A stretch of 64,000 nt of DNA from Mobiluncus curtisii subsp. curtisii ATCC 35241 (GTDB taxonomy: Bacteria > Actinomycetota > Actinomycetes > Actinomycetales > Actinomycetaceae), in assembly GCF_000146285.1 (NCBI RefSeq), contig NZ_GL385912.1, forward strand, positions 1,555,201-1,619,200, in the 5' to 3' direction. The position numbers were made by a program, and so were the translations under genes. Of this stretch, positions 37,495-47,087 are shown piece by piece. Within the stretch, counting starts at the first letter, position 1. Every line of letters begins with the position of its first letter. Under the pieces are notes generated by a model. The model saw only the letters and a list, made by a program, of their open reading frames with translations, was not told the origin of the DNA and did no database searches.

Positions 37495-37547
37495 GCCTGT
37501 GACGTTGCGTTTTGGTTTATCCTCATGGAAACAGCTAGCGTTAAGCG

Positions 37548-39044
37548 GTGAGCAACAATACAATAAAAACTGCAAACAAATCCGCAAAGAAAACCGCTAA
37601 GAGTTCCGCCCGCACCAGCGGCGGAATCGCAGGTTTTTTTGAACTCTCCGAGCGTAAATCTTCCGTAAGGCAAGAAATCCGCGGCGGTCTGGTGACCTTC
37701 TTTGCGATGGCTTACATCCTGGTCGTCAACCCCTCCATCCTGATTGCCGCAGCTGGCGCAGGTGGAGCTGAAAATGTCACCCCTGCCTCTATCGCGGCTG
37801 GAACTGCCCTGGTCGGTGGCTTGATGACCATTCTGATGGGGTTGGTAGCAAACTTCCCCCTGGCTTTGGCGGCTGGCATGGGACTGAATGCGATGGTGTC
37901 ATTTACCCTGGTGCTTGGTCCTTTCGGGCTGTCCTTTGGCGAAGCGATGGGGCTTATCTTTTGGGAGGGCGTTGTCATCACGCTGCTGGTGGTCACCGGT
38001 TTCCGTGAAGCTGTCTTTAATGCCGTTCCCAGCCAGCTGAAAGTCGCCATCTCGGTCGGTATTGGTCTGTTTATCGCGCTGGTTGGTCTCATCAACGCGG
38101 GAGTCGTGCGTCCCGGCGGGACTCCGGTTCAGCTTGGCATCGGGGGATCCTTTGCCGGTTGGCCGATGGTGGTATTCCTAGTCGGTTTCGTGGTGATTTT
38201 GGTCCTCTACATTCGCAAGGTTCAGGCTGCCATCCTCATTGGGATTGTGGTGTCCTCCGTTTTGGCGGTCATTCTCCAAGCAATTTTGAAAATCCCGCTG
38301 ATGACTGACCAGACCGGCAAGGTCGTCAACGAAACTGGCTGGACCAAGAACGTCCCTGCTTTGCAGGGCTCGCCCGTGCAGCTTCCTGATTTTGCCACTT
38401 TCGGTCAGATTGACTTTTTCGGGGCGTTCACGAAGCTTCCGGTTATCTCAGTGCTACTGCTGATTTTCTCCCTGATGCTGGCAGACTTCTTTGACACGAT
38501 GGGCACTATGGTCGGTGTCGGCGCAGCCGGCGGTTTGCTTGATGAGAAAGGCAACCCGCCGCGTACCTTCCAAATCCTGCTGATTGATTCTCTGGCGGCT
38601 ATGGCTGGCGGTTTGGGCGGTGTGTCTTCGAACACGTCCTATGTGGAGTCAACCTCCGGCGTCGGTGCTGGAGCCCGTACCGGTTTGTCCTCCGTCGTAG
38701 TGGGGCTGTGTTTCTTGCTGTCCATGTTCTTTGCCCCGCTGGTAGAGCTGGTGCCGGCAGAAGCCTCGTCGACCGCCTTGGTCTTTGTGGGATTCTTAAT
38801 GATGACTCAGGTGGCAGACATTGATTGGAAGAATGCTGAAAATGCAATTCCGGCATTCTTGACTATTGCCATGATGCCTTTCTCATACTCGATTACTGCC
38901 GGTATCGGGTTTGGCTGCGTCGCTTTCATCATCATGAAGTTGGCGCGCGGTAAGTTGAAAGAGATTCACCCCTTGATGTGGGTCGTGGGTCTCTTGTTCG
39001 TTGTCTACTTTGCCCTGGGACCCATTCAGGCGTTGATTTCCTAA
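37548..39044 (+). CDS. NCS2-type guanine/hypoxanthine (AzgA-like) permease
   Basis: A 498-residue membrane protein with 12-14 predicted helices. AzgA/GhxP-family motifs are TFFAMAYILVVNPSIL, FPLALAAGMGLNAMVSF, GVSSNTSYVESTSGVGAGARTG and FLMMTQVADIDW. The family imports adenine, guanine or hypoxanthine with protons. The Asn/Ser/Thr-rich motif around TSYVESTSG is the substrate site in AzgA-like proteins. The N-terminal 25 residues are basic and low complexity. Specific substrate cannot be assigned. Confidence 0.88.
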   Translation: MSNNTIKTANKSAKKTAKSSARTSGGIAGFFELSERKSSVRQEIRGGLVTFFAMAYILVVNPSILIAAAGAGGAENVTPASIAAGTALVGGLMTILMGLVANFPLALAAGMGLNAMVSFTLVLGPFGLSFGEAMGLIFWEGVVITLLVVTGFREAVFNAVPSQLKVAISVGIGLFIALVGLINAGVVRPGGTPVQLGIGGSFAGWPMVVFLVGFVVILVLYIRKVQAAILIGIVVSSVLAVILQAILKIPLMTDQTGKVVNETGWTKNVPALQGSPVQLPDFATFGQIDFFGAFTKLPVISVLLLIFSLMLADFFDTMGTMVGVGAAGGLLDEKGNPPRTFQILLIDSLAAMAGGLGGVSSNTSYVESTSGVGAGARTGLSSVVVGLCFLLSMFFAPLVELVPAEASSTALVFVGFLMMTQVADIDWKNAENAIPAFLTIAMMPFSYSITAGIGFGCVAFIIMKLARGKLKEIHPLMWVVGLLFVVYFALGPIQALIS

Positions 39045-39057
39045 CGAAGTTTCCCAG

Positions 39058-39093
39058 CAAAAGACCCGGTCAAGACATTGACCGGGTCTTTTG
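39058..39093. terminator. Bidirectional terminator between the purine permease gene and serC
   Basis: Perfect 15-bp stem (39058-39072 with 39079-39093) with AAAA/TTTT flanks, placed between two convergent genes (stops at 39044 and 39108). Confidence 0.85.
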
Positions 39094-39107
39094 AGATTTC
39101 GGATTGT

Positions 39108-40232
39108 TTAGAGGCGCTCGATGACGTAGTCGAGACAAGCTAGCAGTGCTGCCGTGTCGGCAGGGTCAGTAGAGGGGAAAGTACCGATGCGAAGTTGGTT
39201 GCGTCCCACGGCACGGTAGGGGCTGAGGTCAACAATACCGTTGGCGCGCAAAACCTGGAGCAGGACTGCGGTATCCACAGAAGCATCGAATTCGATGGTG
39301 GAAACAACCGGGGAGCGTTTTACCGGGTCGGCAACGAAGGGAGCGGCGAAAGGCTTCGCTTGCGCCCAGGCATAAATCGCTTCTGAGCTGGCGCAAACCC
39401 GCTGGTGTGCGTCCCGGAGCCCGCCGAGACTAGCTAACCATTGCAGTTGAGAATGTAGCAGCTCTAAAGTGGCAATGGCGGGCGTATTCAAAGTCTGATT
39501 CTTGACAGAATTTGCCACCGCAGTTTTCAAATTCAAAATCGCGGGAATCCAGCGGTCCGCAGACGGCGCGTCGGCGATTTCACTGGCGCGTTCTACCGCT
39601 TGTGGTGAAAGGAAAGCGAACCACAGCCCGCCATCTGACCCCAGAGCCTTTTGCAGAGAAAAGTAGTAGGCGTCAGTCTGAGTTAAATCGACGGGCACAG
39701 CGCCGGAAATGGAAGTCGCGTCAATCAACACCAACTGATCCGCGTGACCCACGCGTTTCACGGGAGCTATCGCCCCGGTTGAGGTTTCTTGCTGCGGCCA
39801 GGCGTAAACGTCTGCCTGTTCGGAAAGCTGCGGGAGGGTGGAGTCCCCTAACTCGGCTTTGGTGATTAGTGATTCCTGCAAGAAAGGTGCGCCAGAAGTC
39901 TCTTTGGCGAACTTTTCCCCAAAAGAACCAAAGACGGCATGAGAGGCGCGGTGTCTCACTAAAGATGCGGTGGCAACGGCCCAGAAAGTGGTGGCTCCGC
40001 CATTGCCGAGGGCTACCGTGTAATCGGTGGGAACCTCAAAAAGTTCACGCATCCGCGAGATACAGTCGGCTACCAGATTCTTTACCGGGGGCTGCCGATG
40101 AGAAGTTCCCATGAGAGTCGAACGCCCCAAGCAATCTAACTGCTCACGACGAATCAGGGTGGGACCACAGCCAAAACGACCGTCCTTAGGTAAAAGTTCG
40201 GTAGGAATCTTTAGGTTCGCATATTCACTCAC
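39108..40232 (-). CDS. serC: Phosphoserine aminotransferase
   Basis: SerC transfers an amino group from glutamate to 3-phosphohydroxypyruvate in serine synthesis. The 374-residue protein is of the actinobacterial (mycobacterial) type, with FGCGPTLIRRE, the PLP-binding aspartate in LVLIDATSISGAVPVD (Asp171) and Lys195 in YFSLQKALGSDGG. The C-terminal SPYRAVGRNQLRIGTFP is typical. No other serine gene is nearby. It is divergent from the IdeR/DtxR-type regulator. Confidence 0.92.
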   Translation of the reverse strand: MSEYANLKIPTELLPKDGRFGCGPTLIRREQLDCLGRSTLMGTSHRQPPVKNLVADCISRMRELFEVPTDYTVALGNGGATTFWAVATASLVRHRASHAVFGSFGEKFAKETSGAPFLQESLITKAELGDSTLPQLSEQADVYAWPQQETSTGAIAPVKRVGHADQLVLIDATSISGAVPVDLTQTDAYYFSLQKALGSDGGLWFAFLSPQAVERASEIADAPSADRWIPAILNLKTAVANSVKNQTLNTPAIATLELLHSQLQWLASLGGLRDAHQRVCASSEAIYAWAQAKPFAAPFVADPVKRSPVVSTIEFDASVDTAVLLQVLRANGIVDLSPYRAVGRNQLRIGTFPSTDPADTAALLACLDYVIERL

Positions 40233-40452
40233 ATTTCGATTATGCCATCACCCCCAACTGGTCGAACAATCTGCATCAGCCCGCCCCAGGACCCTTGTGC
40301 AGAAAATATGTGGAAACCCGGAAACTGACTGAGAAAGGAACCCGACTGGAGAGATGCCCGAAAGTTGAGATTTTTGATAAGTTAGAGAGTGTTCTCGGCG
40401 GTGTAGAACCTGACTGTTGCTGAGAAGTCACGATGCAGAAAGAATCACGCGA

Positions 40453-41166
40453 ATGAGCGAAATGGTCGATACCACGGAAATGTATCTGAAAGTCATCTAC
40501 GAGATGATGGAAGACGGAGTGGCTCCGCTGCGAGCGCGAATCGTGGAGAGATTAGGGCATTCCGGACCGACGGTCAGCCAGACCATCTCCCGTATGGAGC
40601 GCGATGAGCTGTTGAGTCTGGAAGACGACCGAAAAATTTCGTTGACTGAACAGGGGATGCGTGCAGCCACTGAGGTCATTCGCAAACATCGGCTAGCGGA
40701 ACGTCTCTTGACTGACATTATCGGTTTGCCTTGGTATGAGGTTCACGATGAAGCCTGCCGGTGGGAACACGTCATGAGTGAAAAGGTCGAGTCTCTACTG
40801 TTGACACTGCTGAAAATGCCGGAATGCGATCCCTACGGTAATCCGATACCCCGCCGAGTGAAGAACTACAAGATCTTTGACCCTACTGTTGAAGGATCTA
40901 CTCTGGATTCTTTCTGGCGTCGCCACCCTGACGGAGGAACGGTACAGATTGGGAGAATCGGAGAGCCGGTCCAGGCTTGCGAGGGCGTTCTTAAGAAATT
41001 AAGTGAAGCCAAATTGTTACCTGGTTCTAAGGCTACACTCAGGTTTGATGACAACGCTGAAGTTGCCGCGCTTTTCCCTGAAAATGCAGGCAAAAGTGGA
41101 GAAAAAGACGTGCCGGTCGTGGCGATTCCGCGTGACCTCTTCAAGCATTTTTTCATAAAGCTATAG
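40453..41166 (+). CDS. DtxR/IdeR-family iron-dependent repressor
   Basis: The 237-residue product has a winged-helix DNA-binding domain ([20 protein letters not shown], then [19 protein letters not shown]), a dimerisation domain with the metal-site residues in [11 protein letters not shown], and a C-terminal SH3-like domain ([12 protein letters not shown]). All primary-site ligands (Met, Cys, Glu, His) of IdeR/DtxR are present, so Fe(II) sensing is likely. It should repress iron-uptake genes when iron is sufficient. ATG 40453 is preferred because homology starts at its second codon; the frame extends to 40417. Confidence 0.9.
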   Translation: MSEMVDTTEMYLKVIYEMMEDGVAPLRARIVERLGHSGPTVSQTISRMERDELLSLEDDRKISLTEQGMRAATEVIRKHRLAERLLTDIIGLPWYEVHDEACRWEHVMSEKVESLLLTLLKMPECDPYGNPIPRRVKNYKIFDPTVEGSTLDSFWRRHPDGGTVQIGRIGEPVQACEGVLKKLSEAKLLPGSKATLRFDDNAEVAALFPENAGKSGEKDVPVVAIPRDLFKHFFIKL

Positions 41167-41322
41167 GCAAAAAGTGCCCAATTCTTGTCAAAAGAGCCGG
41201 GAATTGTTATCCAAATGTGACATTTGAATTTCTTTGGTGTAGTGTTAGGAACACGTTCTGGGGACGGGTTGTGCCGTTCGGAATCTGAACTTGAAATCAG
41301 GCCTTCAAGGAAAGGGACAAGG

Positions 41323-42078
41323 TTGGCTAACACCACTTCTCGGGCTCGGCATCGTGCTGCCACTAAGCCCGTTACACCTTTGGATTCTCTGAAAACCATT
41401 GACGCAAAGAAGGGCTTCGTAGCCGCAGCCTCCGCCGGTTTGGCGTTGGGCACCGTTTGGGCAGGTTCAGCTATCGCTGCTCCCGAGGGCACAGATGCCC
41501 CTTCACAGGCTAAAGTACCGGTCTCTGCCCAGGTCGGCGACGCCGTTGCGCAGGCACACCTCGCGGTTGCTGCCAACCCGGTAGTCACCGCCCCGGAGAA
41601 CGTGGCGTGGACCGAGGGTCAAGTTGAGGTGCCGGCGCAGCAGCAACAGGAGCAAGCGCAGAGCACTAACAATCAGGGGACCGCTGCTCGCAGCACCCAC
41701 CGCGCCGCAGTTTCTGCCGCTCCGATTTCCATTCCCGCTAATATTGCCGGCGGTTCTATCGCGGACATTGCCCTGCGTTACCAGGGCGTGCCCTACGTTT
41801 ATGGCGGAACTACTCCTAACGGCTTTGATTGCTCCGGTTTCGTTGGTTACGTATACAACCAAGCAGGGATTGCCCTGCCGCGTACTTCGTGGGCACAAGG
41901 TGCTTCCGGCAAGCATGTTTCCGCCGGGGAAGCCCAAGCAGGCGATATCGTTTACTACGGCGGTCACGTTGGTGTCTACCTCGGTGAAGGCAAGATGGTG
42001 CACTCCCCACGACCTGGTGAGTCCGTGAGGGTTCAACAGGTTTACGGCAACCCTGAATACGTGCGCATCGGACAGTAA
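41323..42078 (+). CDS. Secreted NlpC/P60 peptidoglycan hydrolase
   Basis: NlpC/P60 enzymes cut peptidoglycan stem peptides. The 251-residue product starts with a basic N-terminus and a signal peptide (about 20-48, ending near AIAAPEG). A variable Gln/Ala-rich linker follows (about 90-130), then the catalytic domain. The catalytic triad region is complete: PNGFDCSGFVGYVYN (Cys), GGHVGVYLG (His) and KMVHSPRPGE (His). I use TTG 41323, preceded by AAAGGG; the frame continues to 41224. A strong terminator follows. Confidence 0.85.
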   Translation: MANTTSRARHRAATKPVTPLDSLKTIDAKKGFVAAASAGLALGTVWAGSAIAAPEGTDAPSQAKVPVSAQVGDAVAQAHLAVAANPVVTAPENVAWTEGQVEVPAQQQQEQAQSTNNQGTAARSTHRAAVSAAPISIPANIAGGSIADIALRYQGVPYVYGGTTPNGFDCSGFVGYVYNQAGIALPRTSWAQGASGKHVSAGEAQAGDIVYYGGHVGVYLGEGKMVHSPRPGESVRVQQVYGNPEYVRIGQ

Positions 42079-42091
42079 CTTTCAGACTTGG

Positions 42092-42128
42092 GCGAGTGGA
42101 GTCGGGAATTCGGCTCCACTCGCTTTTT
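42092..42128 (+). terminator. Terminator of the NlpC/P60 gene
   Basis: A 12-bp stem (42092-42103 with 42112-42123, one GU pair) and an 8-nt loop, followed by TTTTT (42124-42128), lies 14 bases after the stop. Confidence 0.92.
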
Positions 42129-42196
42129 ATTGCTGCCAGTCTGCTGTGGAGAGAGTTTTAAAAACGCACTGAAAAAACAGTAGACTTGATGACGTT

Positions 42197-42269
42197 GCCC
42201 TCGTAGCTCAGTGGATAGAGCAACCGCCTCCTAAGCGGTAGGTCGGCCGTTCGAATCGGCTCGGGGGCA
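42197..42269 (+). tRNA. tRNA-Arg (anticodon CCU)
   Basis: Full cloverleaf with acceptor GCCCTCG / CGGGGGC, D arm AGCTCAGTGGATAGAGC, anticodon loop CTCCTAA with CCT, and T arm GTTCGAATC. CCA is not encoded. Confidence 0.95.
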
Positions 42270-42275
42270 CTTCGT

Positions 42276-45200
42276 TTAATCTTGGTCGGGCAGAGTCGGC
42301 ATTCCCAGCAGCAATGGCTGGTTTGGGTTAGAACAACAGCTAGTGGGGGAGTCGGCCACCGAGATTTCGGGTAGATCCGCGCCTAGCTTACTAAAGTCCA
42401 AATCACGCCCAGCGTTGATTTTTGCAGTCGAAATCATGAGTTTAATCCGATTCAGCTGGTTCACTGCCGAAGCTCCAGGGTCGTAATCAATTCCGACGAT
42501 ATTTGCCTGGGGATAACGGTTGCGCAACGGTCGAAACATGCCCTTGCCGACGATGTGGTTAGGCAGGCAGGCGAAGGGCTGCACACAAATGATATTCGGG
42601 CAGCCACTTTCAATCATGTCCACCATCTCAGAAACTAAATACCAACCTTCTCCTGCCTGGTTGCCCATGGACGCGATGTCTTGGGAACGCTCATACATAT
42701 CCATAATGTTGTGGGAAGGCAGGAATTTGCCGTTGGTGGCTGACATCGCCTTGTTCACCGTTGCGGTGTATCGGCGCAAAAGCCACAGTGCCAGTGGTTT
42801 CGTGAACCGGGCGAGGGGGTTTATCCCCAGGTGCTCCCAGTCCCATTTACCGTCTGCAAGCGTGTATTCAAAGAATTGCAGCAGACCGGGCAAGACCGCT
42901 TCGCAGCCTTCGTCTTCGATGGTTTGTACCGCATGGTTATTGGCGTAGGGATGGAATTTGACCAGTATTTCTCCGACGATTCCGACCCGCGGCTTGCGGG
43001 CAATGTTCAGCAGGGGAAGGGCATCAAATTCACTTACGCATATCTTCGTGAGCTTGGCATAGCTGACATGCCCGAAACCGTCGACTCGTTTTCCGCTCGA
43101 GGCAAACCAGTCGCGCCACAACGCGTTCCAGCGCTCATAAAGAGCCAGCGCCGAGCCTGGATCCGCCTCGTAGGGTCGGACTCGCAGCAGCATCTTTTGA
43201 ATAGCGTCGCCGATGACCAAGGCTTGAATAATTCGATGATAAATCGGAATCGTGAACTTAAATCCGGGGTTTTCTTCCAGTCCTTGCAGGGACATGGCAA
43301 TGACCGGGACCTGCGGGTATCCGGCATCTCGCAATCCCTTACGCAGCAGCGAAGCGTAGTTTGTCGCCCGACACATCCCGCCGGTCTGGCTCATGGCTAC
43401 GGCAGTTTGATCCGGGTTGGCTCGTCCGGAAACAAATTCGTCGATGAGCTGCCCCAGCACCACCAGTGAGGGGTAGCAGGCATCGTTATTGATGTACTTG
43501 AGCCCAGTTTCCATGGTTTGCGCGTCGACAGTCTCCAGCAGCCGAATGTTGTACCCTTTGCGTTTCAGGATCGGCTCTGCCAAACGAAATTGGATGGTCG
43601 CCATCTGCGGCACCAGAATGGTATAGCCGGCATCTCGCATCTCTTTCGTGAACGGGGGTGCCTCGTAGACATGACCCGCAGGATTCTTGCCGGCACTATG
43701 GAGTACAGATAGGGGACTGGGCACCCCCTCCGGGCGGGTAGAGCTGGCAGGGAAGGTAGCCACGGTCGCTGAGGTGAGAGCTTCACCAGCGACCTGATGA
43801 TGGTTCTCAGCAGTCTCGGGGGAGGGGTTGGGTAGAAAACTCACGTTGACACTGCCGGTACTGTCTACGTTCGCGCTGCCGGTCAGACCGGCGACACTGA
43901 TGTTGCCGTCCGGGCGTTTAGAGCGTCCTGTGCGCTCGATAGCGGCCGCGGCCAGGGAACGTAGACGAATGGTTGCTGCTCCTAGGTTTGAGACCTCGTC
44001 AATCTTGAGTTGGGTATAGATGTCGTTTTGGCCTTCCAGAATTTCTTGGACCTGTTCTGCGGTGACGGCATCGAGACCACAACCAAACGAGGTCAGCTGC
44101 ACCAGCTCTAAATCTGGTTCCGAGGCAACTCGGGCGGCAGCCTCGTACAAGCGAGAGTGATAAGTCCACTGGTCGCGCACCCGCAGCGGGCGTTCCAGAC
44201 GTCCGTCAGCGATAGAGTCCTCCGTCAGCACCGCCATGCCCAAGCTGACAATTGCCTCGGGAATTCCGTGATTGATTTCCGGATCCAAGTGGTAGGGATG
44301 ACCCGCTAGGACCACACCGCGTTTGCCATGCGCGCGCATCCATTCCAGGGCCAGACGACCCTGCTGACGAATCTCGTCTTTGACTCTCGCGCCCTCGGCG
44401 TAGCCGGCGTGAACCGCGGCGGTGACCTCCTCAATAGTGGCATTCCAGTCAGCAAATACTTCAGTCAGACGTTTTGCCACGAATTCTGGATTCGCCAGGT
44501 TTAAGAACGGTGAGATGAAACGAACTCCGGGGGCATCAAGACCTTCCACGTTGTGACGTAGCGCTTCGGGATAGGTGGCGACGACCGGACAATTGAAATG
44601 ATTGTCTGCCTGGAAATTACGGGGTATGTTGTAGCTCACGCAGGGGTAGAAAATTGTTTGTATCCCTTTTTCTAGTAGCTGCTCAATATGCCCGTGGGCC
44701 AGTTTTGCCGGATAGCAGGTATTTTCCGAGGGAATTGATTCCATTCCCTGTTCAAACAGATCGTGGGAGGACCGTCCCGAAATCATGACGCGAAAACCCA
44801 GCTGGCTCAAAATTGTGAACCATAGCGGATAATCCTCATACATTCCCAAAACGCGAGGAATGCCGATATCCCCGCGAGTGGCTTTGTCTTCGGTCAGCCG
44901 GCGATAGGCGAACAGCCGGCGATATTTCCAGTCATAGAGGTTTGGAACCTCGGACTTTTGAGGTCGTTTTTCCAAGCTAGCGCCGCGTTCGCAACGGTTG
45001 CCGGTGACATGGCGGGATCCGTTAGCGAAGGTAGAAATCGTCACCTGGCAGTGGTTTTGGCAAAAGTTGCAGGTTTTATGGGTGGTTTCAACATCGAAGG
45101 CATCCAAATCCGCCAAGCTTGCCAGAGTGGATTGTGCGGTGGGGTCATCGTGCATTTTGGCGCTCAAGGCCGCCCCGTAGGCTCCCATCAGACCGGCGAT

Positions 45201-46910
45201 ATTGGGTCTAATCACCTCACGTTTCGTCAGTAACTCGAACGCCCGCAATACGGCATCGTTCAGGAAAGTACCTCCCTGCACCACGACCTTGTCACCCAAA
45301 TCTGAAGGGTCTTTTAGCTTGATGACTTTATACAGAGCGTTACGTACTACCGAATACGACAGCCCCGCGGCGATAGCCCCGGTATCGGCGCCTTCTTTTT
45401 GGGCTTGTTTGACCGAAGAATTCATAAACACGGTACACCGGGTCCCTAAATCTATCGGATTGGGGCTCTGCACCGCGGCGGCAGCAAACTCCTGTACCGT
45501 GGTACTCATTGTGGCGGCAAACGTTTGCAAGAACGAACCGCAGCCGGAAGAACACGCTTCGTTGACTGAAATCGAGTCGACACTGCCGTCCTTAATCTTG
45601 ATGAATTTCATGTCCTGGCCGCCGATGTCCACCACCGAAGTTACCCCCGGAGCGATACGGTTTGCCGCCCGATAGTGAGCCATAGTTTCCACGACTCCTT
45701 CGTCCAGACTCAGCCCGGTCTTTATCAGGCCTTCACCGTAACCGGTAGCGCAAGCGCGTCCGATAGTGGTGTCTGCTGGAAGTTCCTGGTGAATTTGGCG
45801 GATAATCTCGATGGCCGCTCGGAGGGGATTCCCTTCATTTGAGGCGTAATGAGAGAAAACTATGCGGTCTGTCTCGTCGATAACTACCGCTTTGATGGTG
45901 GTGGAACCGGCGTCAATCCCCAGCCAACAACGACCTTGCGCTTCATTCGGGTCTAGGGACTGGATGCAATCGCGCCGGTGGCGCTGACGAAACTCCGCCA
46001 GCTCGGCATCGTTTTTGAATAGGGGGCGCATCCGGGTCGATTCATGGATGACTTTAGCCTGCTTCAGGCAGTCAATCAGGACTTTCAGGCTTTCCGGGGT
46101 GGCAGCTGGACCACCCGCGCCTCCTCCGTCTGCCAACAAAGCACTGCCTAAGGCTACAAAGAGTTGCGCGTCGGGGGGCGTGTAAAAGTTTTCGACTTTT
46201 GGTAGCAGCTTTTGGTAAGCCTGGCGCAGCTCCGGCAGGAAATGGAGCGGTCCGCCGAGGAACATGACCTGACCACGAAGAGGGCGACCGTTAGCGAGAC
46301 CCGCAATGGTTTGCGTGGCTACCGCTATGAACACAGAGGCCGCAATGTCTGCGTGGGCGGCGCCCTGGTTCAACAACGGTTGAATGTCGGATTTTGCAAA
46401 AACGCCGCAGCGTGAAGCGATGGGGTAAATGGTCTGGGATTGTGCCGCAAGTCTGTTCATTCCCTCGGCATCGGTGTCCAGCAGGGTCGCCATTTGGTCG
46501 ATGAATGCCCCGGTTCCTCCCGCACAAGACCCGTTCATTCGCTGTTCGGGAGTCGGATGCAGATAGGTCAGTTTCGCGTCTTCCCCGCCCAGTTCGATGA
46601 TGACGTCAGTTTGCGGGCTGTGTTGACGCACAGCTTCGGTTTCTGCAATGACTTCCTGGACAAAGGGAACCCGCATAGAGTTCGCGATTTGCAGACCGCC
46701 CGAGCCGGTGACTGCGGTTTGGACGGTAACGTCACCCAAATCGATGAGGACATCTTCCAAAAGCTGGGTTAGCTCACGGCGAACATCTGCTTTGTGTCGG
46801 CGGTAGTCGGCAAAGACTTTTTGTCCTTGAGCGTTGAGGGCTACCGCCTTTACCGTGGTGGAACCCACATCGACTCCGAGGCGGATGATGTTCGCGGCAC
46901 TAACACTCAT
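42276..46910 (-). CDS. Giant acyl-CoA dehydratase activase-related protein (two ASKHA domains, DUF2229)
   Basis: A 1544-residue protein. Residues 10-260 form an ASKHA ATPase domain of the BadF/HgdC type (LGVDVGSTTVKAVAL, GSCAGGTGAF, ASRCGVFAKSD). A second such domain spans about 325-585 (LGIDAGSTTIKAVVI, VDIGGQDMKFI, CSSGCGSFLQTFA, GTRCTVFMNSS). Cysteine motif CNFCQNHCQ (about 620-630) and a DUF2229/HgdB-like region with many conserved cysteines (SENTCYPAKLAHGH, FYPCVSYN, NNDACYPSLV, QTGGMCRATNYAS) follow. Activases of this class use an Fe-S cluster and ATP to drive low-potential reduction of dehydratases or related enzymes. The function of the large fused form is not established. It is divergent from a TetR regulator. 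Confidence 0.8.
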   Translation of the reverse strand: MSVSAANIIRLGVDVGSTTVKAVALNAQGQKVFADYRRHKADVRRELTQLLEDVLIDLGDVTVQTAVTGSGGLQIANSMRVPFVQEVIAETEAVRQHSPQTDVIIELGGEDAKLTYLHPTPEQRMNGSCAGGTGAFIDQMATLLDTDAEGMNRLAAQSQTIYPIASRCGVFAKSDIQPLLNQGAAHADIAASVFIAVATQTIAGLANGRPLRGQVMFLGGPLHFLPELRQAYQKLLPKVENFYTPPDAQLFVALGSALLADGGGAGGPAATPESLKVLIDCLKQAKVIHESTRMRPLFKNDAELAEFRQRHRRDCIQSLDPNEAQGRCWLGIDAGSTTIKAVVIDETDRIVFSHYASNEGNPLRAAIEIIRQIHQELPADTTIGRACATGYGEGLIKTGLSLDEGVVETMAHYRAANRIAPGVTSVVDIGGQDMKFIKIKDGSVDSISVNEACSSGCGSFLQTFAATMSTTVQEFAAAAVQSPNPIDLGTRCTVFMNSSVKQAQKEGADTGAIAAGLSYSVVRNALYKVIKLKDPSDLGDKVVVQGGTFLNDAVLRAFELLTKREVIRPNIAGLMGAYGAALSAKMHDDPTAQSTLASLADLDAFDVETTHKTCNFCQNHCQVTISTFANGSRHVTGNRCERGASLEKRPQKSEVPNLYDWKYRRLFAYRRLTEDKATRGDIGIPRVLGMYEDYPLWFTILSQLGFRVMISGRSSHDLFEQGMESIPSENTCYPAKLAHGHIEQLLEKGIQTIFYPCVSYNIPRNFQADNHFNCPVVATYPEALRHNVEGLDAPGVRFISPFLNLANPEFVAKRLTEVFADWNATIEEVTAAVHAGYAEGARVKDEIRQQGRLALEWMRAHGKRGVVLAGHPYHLDPEINHGIPEAIVSLGMAVLTEDSIADGRLERPLRVRDQWTYHSRLYEAAARVASEPDLELVQLTSFGCGLDAVTAEQVQEILEGQNDIYTQLKIDEVSNLGAATIRLRSLAAAAIERTGRSKRPDGNISVAGLTGSANVDSTGSVNVSFLPNPSPETAENHHQVAGEALTSATVATFPASSTRPEGVPSPLSVLHSAGKNPAGHVYEAPPFTKEMRDAGYTILVPQMATIQFRLAEPILKRKGYNIRLLETVDAQTMETGLKYINNDACYPSLVVLGQLIDEFVSGRANPDQTAVAMSQTGGMCRATNYASLLRKGLRDAGYPQVPVIAMSLQGLEENPGFKFTIPIYHRIIQALVIGDAIQKMLLRVRPYEADPGSALALYERWNALWRDWFASSGKRVDGFGHVSYAKLTKICVSEFDALPLLNIARKPRVGIVGEILVKFHPYANNHAVQTIEDEGCEAVLPGLLQFFEYTLADGKWDWEHLGINPLARFTKPLALWLLRRYTATVNKAMSATNGKFLPSHNIMDMYERSQDIASMGNQAGEGWYLVSEMVDMIESGCPNIICVQPFACLPNHIVGKGMFRPLRNRYPQANIVGIDYDPGASAVNQLNRIKLMISTAKINAGRDLDFSKLGADLPEISVADSPTSCCSNPNQPLLLGMPTLPDQD

Positions 46911-47087
46911 ACGATGGGCCTCAATTCATTTCCTTGCCGTGCTTGGTAGGAACCTATCGAGACAACCGAGAAATTTTAACGTGTTGAAATTAGAATAATA
47001 TAAAATGCGAAATCCTTGAGTTCACCTCGAAAACAGGTGGAGAGTTGGCGGAATCGTTATTGAAACTTGAACAAATAATTAAGTAAC

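Noticed and set aside
41167..41322. A cyclic-di-AMP (ydaO) riboswitch upstream of the NlpC/P60 gene
   Set aside because: Such riboswitches are common before this gene type, but the leader is only about 155 bases and I cannot find the conserved core.
46911..47087. TetR operator palindrome, TTGAACAAA-N18-TTTGTTAAA and CACCT-N7-AGGTG
   Set aside because: Arms are short or widely spaced and no match is clearly better than chance in AT-rich DNA.
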